Assembly (NCBI GenBank): GCA_950097015.1
Contig: CATNEN010000001.1
Span: forward strand, 19,968,501 to 20,032,500
Direction: 5' to 3'
DNA: 64,000 nucleotides
DNA from: Macrostomum hystrix
Lineage: Eukaryota; Platyhelminthes; Macrostomidae
The translations under genes and the position numbers were made by a program. The notes under the pieces were generated by a model. The model saw only the letters and a program-made list of their open reading frames with translations. It did not search any database and was not told where the DNA came from. Positions 63,458 through 64,000 of this stretch are shown here, piece after piece; position 1 is the stretch's first letter, and each line of letters opens with the position of its first letter.

Positions 63458-63647
63458 TCAGAACTACACAATTTTAAGACCAGAATATAAAGACTAATTA
63501 TTCGTTTATTCTATTTATTCATTTAGCTTACATTTTTCTTCATTTCTTCGACATTTAGTCTGTTTAGCTTTTGGTTTAGTAAAGAGGAACTTAAACTGCA
63601 GTTTAAGTACATTTTAAGTCATTTTAAGCTACCCGAACGCACCCGTA
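63458..63647 (-). repeat. 200-bp inverted repeat, right copy
   Basis: Reverse complement of 45,347-45,545. Same central CTGCAG palindrome, slightly eroded. Confidence 0.85.
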
Positions 63648-63804
63648 GAGTTAAGATTATAAGACATAGTCGTTAATTTTATTCTATCGCACAAAATTTT
63701 CTGCAGGAAGTTTTAGTAGTAATAATAATATAAAATCCTTCTGAAACACTATGCATTGTAGGAATGCAGAAAAATGCTCATTTGACATAATACGATTTTT
63801 TTTA

Positions 63805-63895
63805 ATTTTTTTTGGAGGGGGCATGCCCGCCCCCTAAAAAGTTCGGGGGGGCAGCTGCTCCCCCCGCCCCCCCTAGATCCGCCATTGAAACAAAT
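63805..63895 (-). repeat. hAT-like terminal repeat relic
   Basis: Ends CCCCCCTAGATCCGCCATTG, the inverse of the CAGTGGCGGATC terminus seen at 22,775, with the same run of G/C tracts (GGGGGCATGCCCGCCCCC). Confidence 0.5.
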
Positions 63896-64000
63896 GTATA
63901 GCAGGATGTAAACATTGTAAGTAGTAAAGCAATAGCGTACGTCAAGCAACTTTGCGGTTTCGGTATCACTCATCACTGTCACTAGATATAAATGCGACTA

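Overview
This is a repeat-rich, intron-containing eukaryotic window, most likely from an invertebrate animal. GT-AG introns keep phase across many exons. The elements present (Polinton/Maverick, KDZ, Ty3/Gypsy, hAT, a LINE endonuclease piece) and a primer-binding site resembling initiator tRNA-Met fit a metazoan genome. I cannot name the species. Almost every recognisable gene belongs to a mobile or virus-like element.

0-11.8 kb: a Polinton (P1), cut by the left edge of the window. Plus-strand genes run: unknown protein, integrase with chromodomain, penton-like minor capsid protein, basic core-like protein, major capsid protein (MCP), adenain-type protease, packaging ATPase, two small conserved Polinton proteins, an exonuclease-like protein, and a protein I read as a TATA-binding-protein (TBP) homologue. 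Protein-primed DNA polymerase B (PolB) lies on the minus strand. P1 is decayed: the penton gene and PolB are broken, and a deletion fuses the core gene to the MCP.

12.4-14.9 kb: tandem and fold-back repeats. 14,915-29,757: an apparently intact and recent 14.84-kb KDZ (Kyakuja/Dileera/Zisupton) DNA transposon. It has 1,288-bp terminal inverted repeats (TIRs), a 7-8 bp target duplication and two convergent spliced genes. One is a 9-exon transposase of 754 aa, the other a 5-exon partner of 325 aa. 30,171-34,787: a young Ty3/Gypsy retrotransposon in reverse orientation.

36.8-44.5 kb: a graveyard of two hAT transposase relics, a LINE endonuclease fragment, a tyrosine-recombinase fragment and two solo LTRs of one family in opposite orientation, each with a 4-bp target duplication.

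48.2-51.7 kb: a minus-strand, multi-exon gene relic with proline-rich 18-residue repeats, zinc-finger-like motifs and a tyrosine-recombinase-like core. 52.3-60.36 kb: a second Polinton (P2), truncated at both ends, with the same gene order. It has intact penton, core, MCP, protease, ATPase and TBP-like genes. Its broken PolB end joins in frame to an exon of a minus-strand Myb/SANT-like gene (60.4-62.0 kb). A 200-bp inverted repeat at 45.35 and 63.46 kb brackets this 18-kb half.

The most interesting signals are the TBP-like gene kept open in both Polinton copies, the fully delimited two-gene KDZ element, and the patchwork divergence between P1 and P2, with the MCP far more similar than its neighbours.
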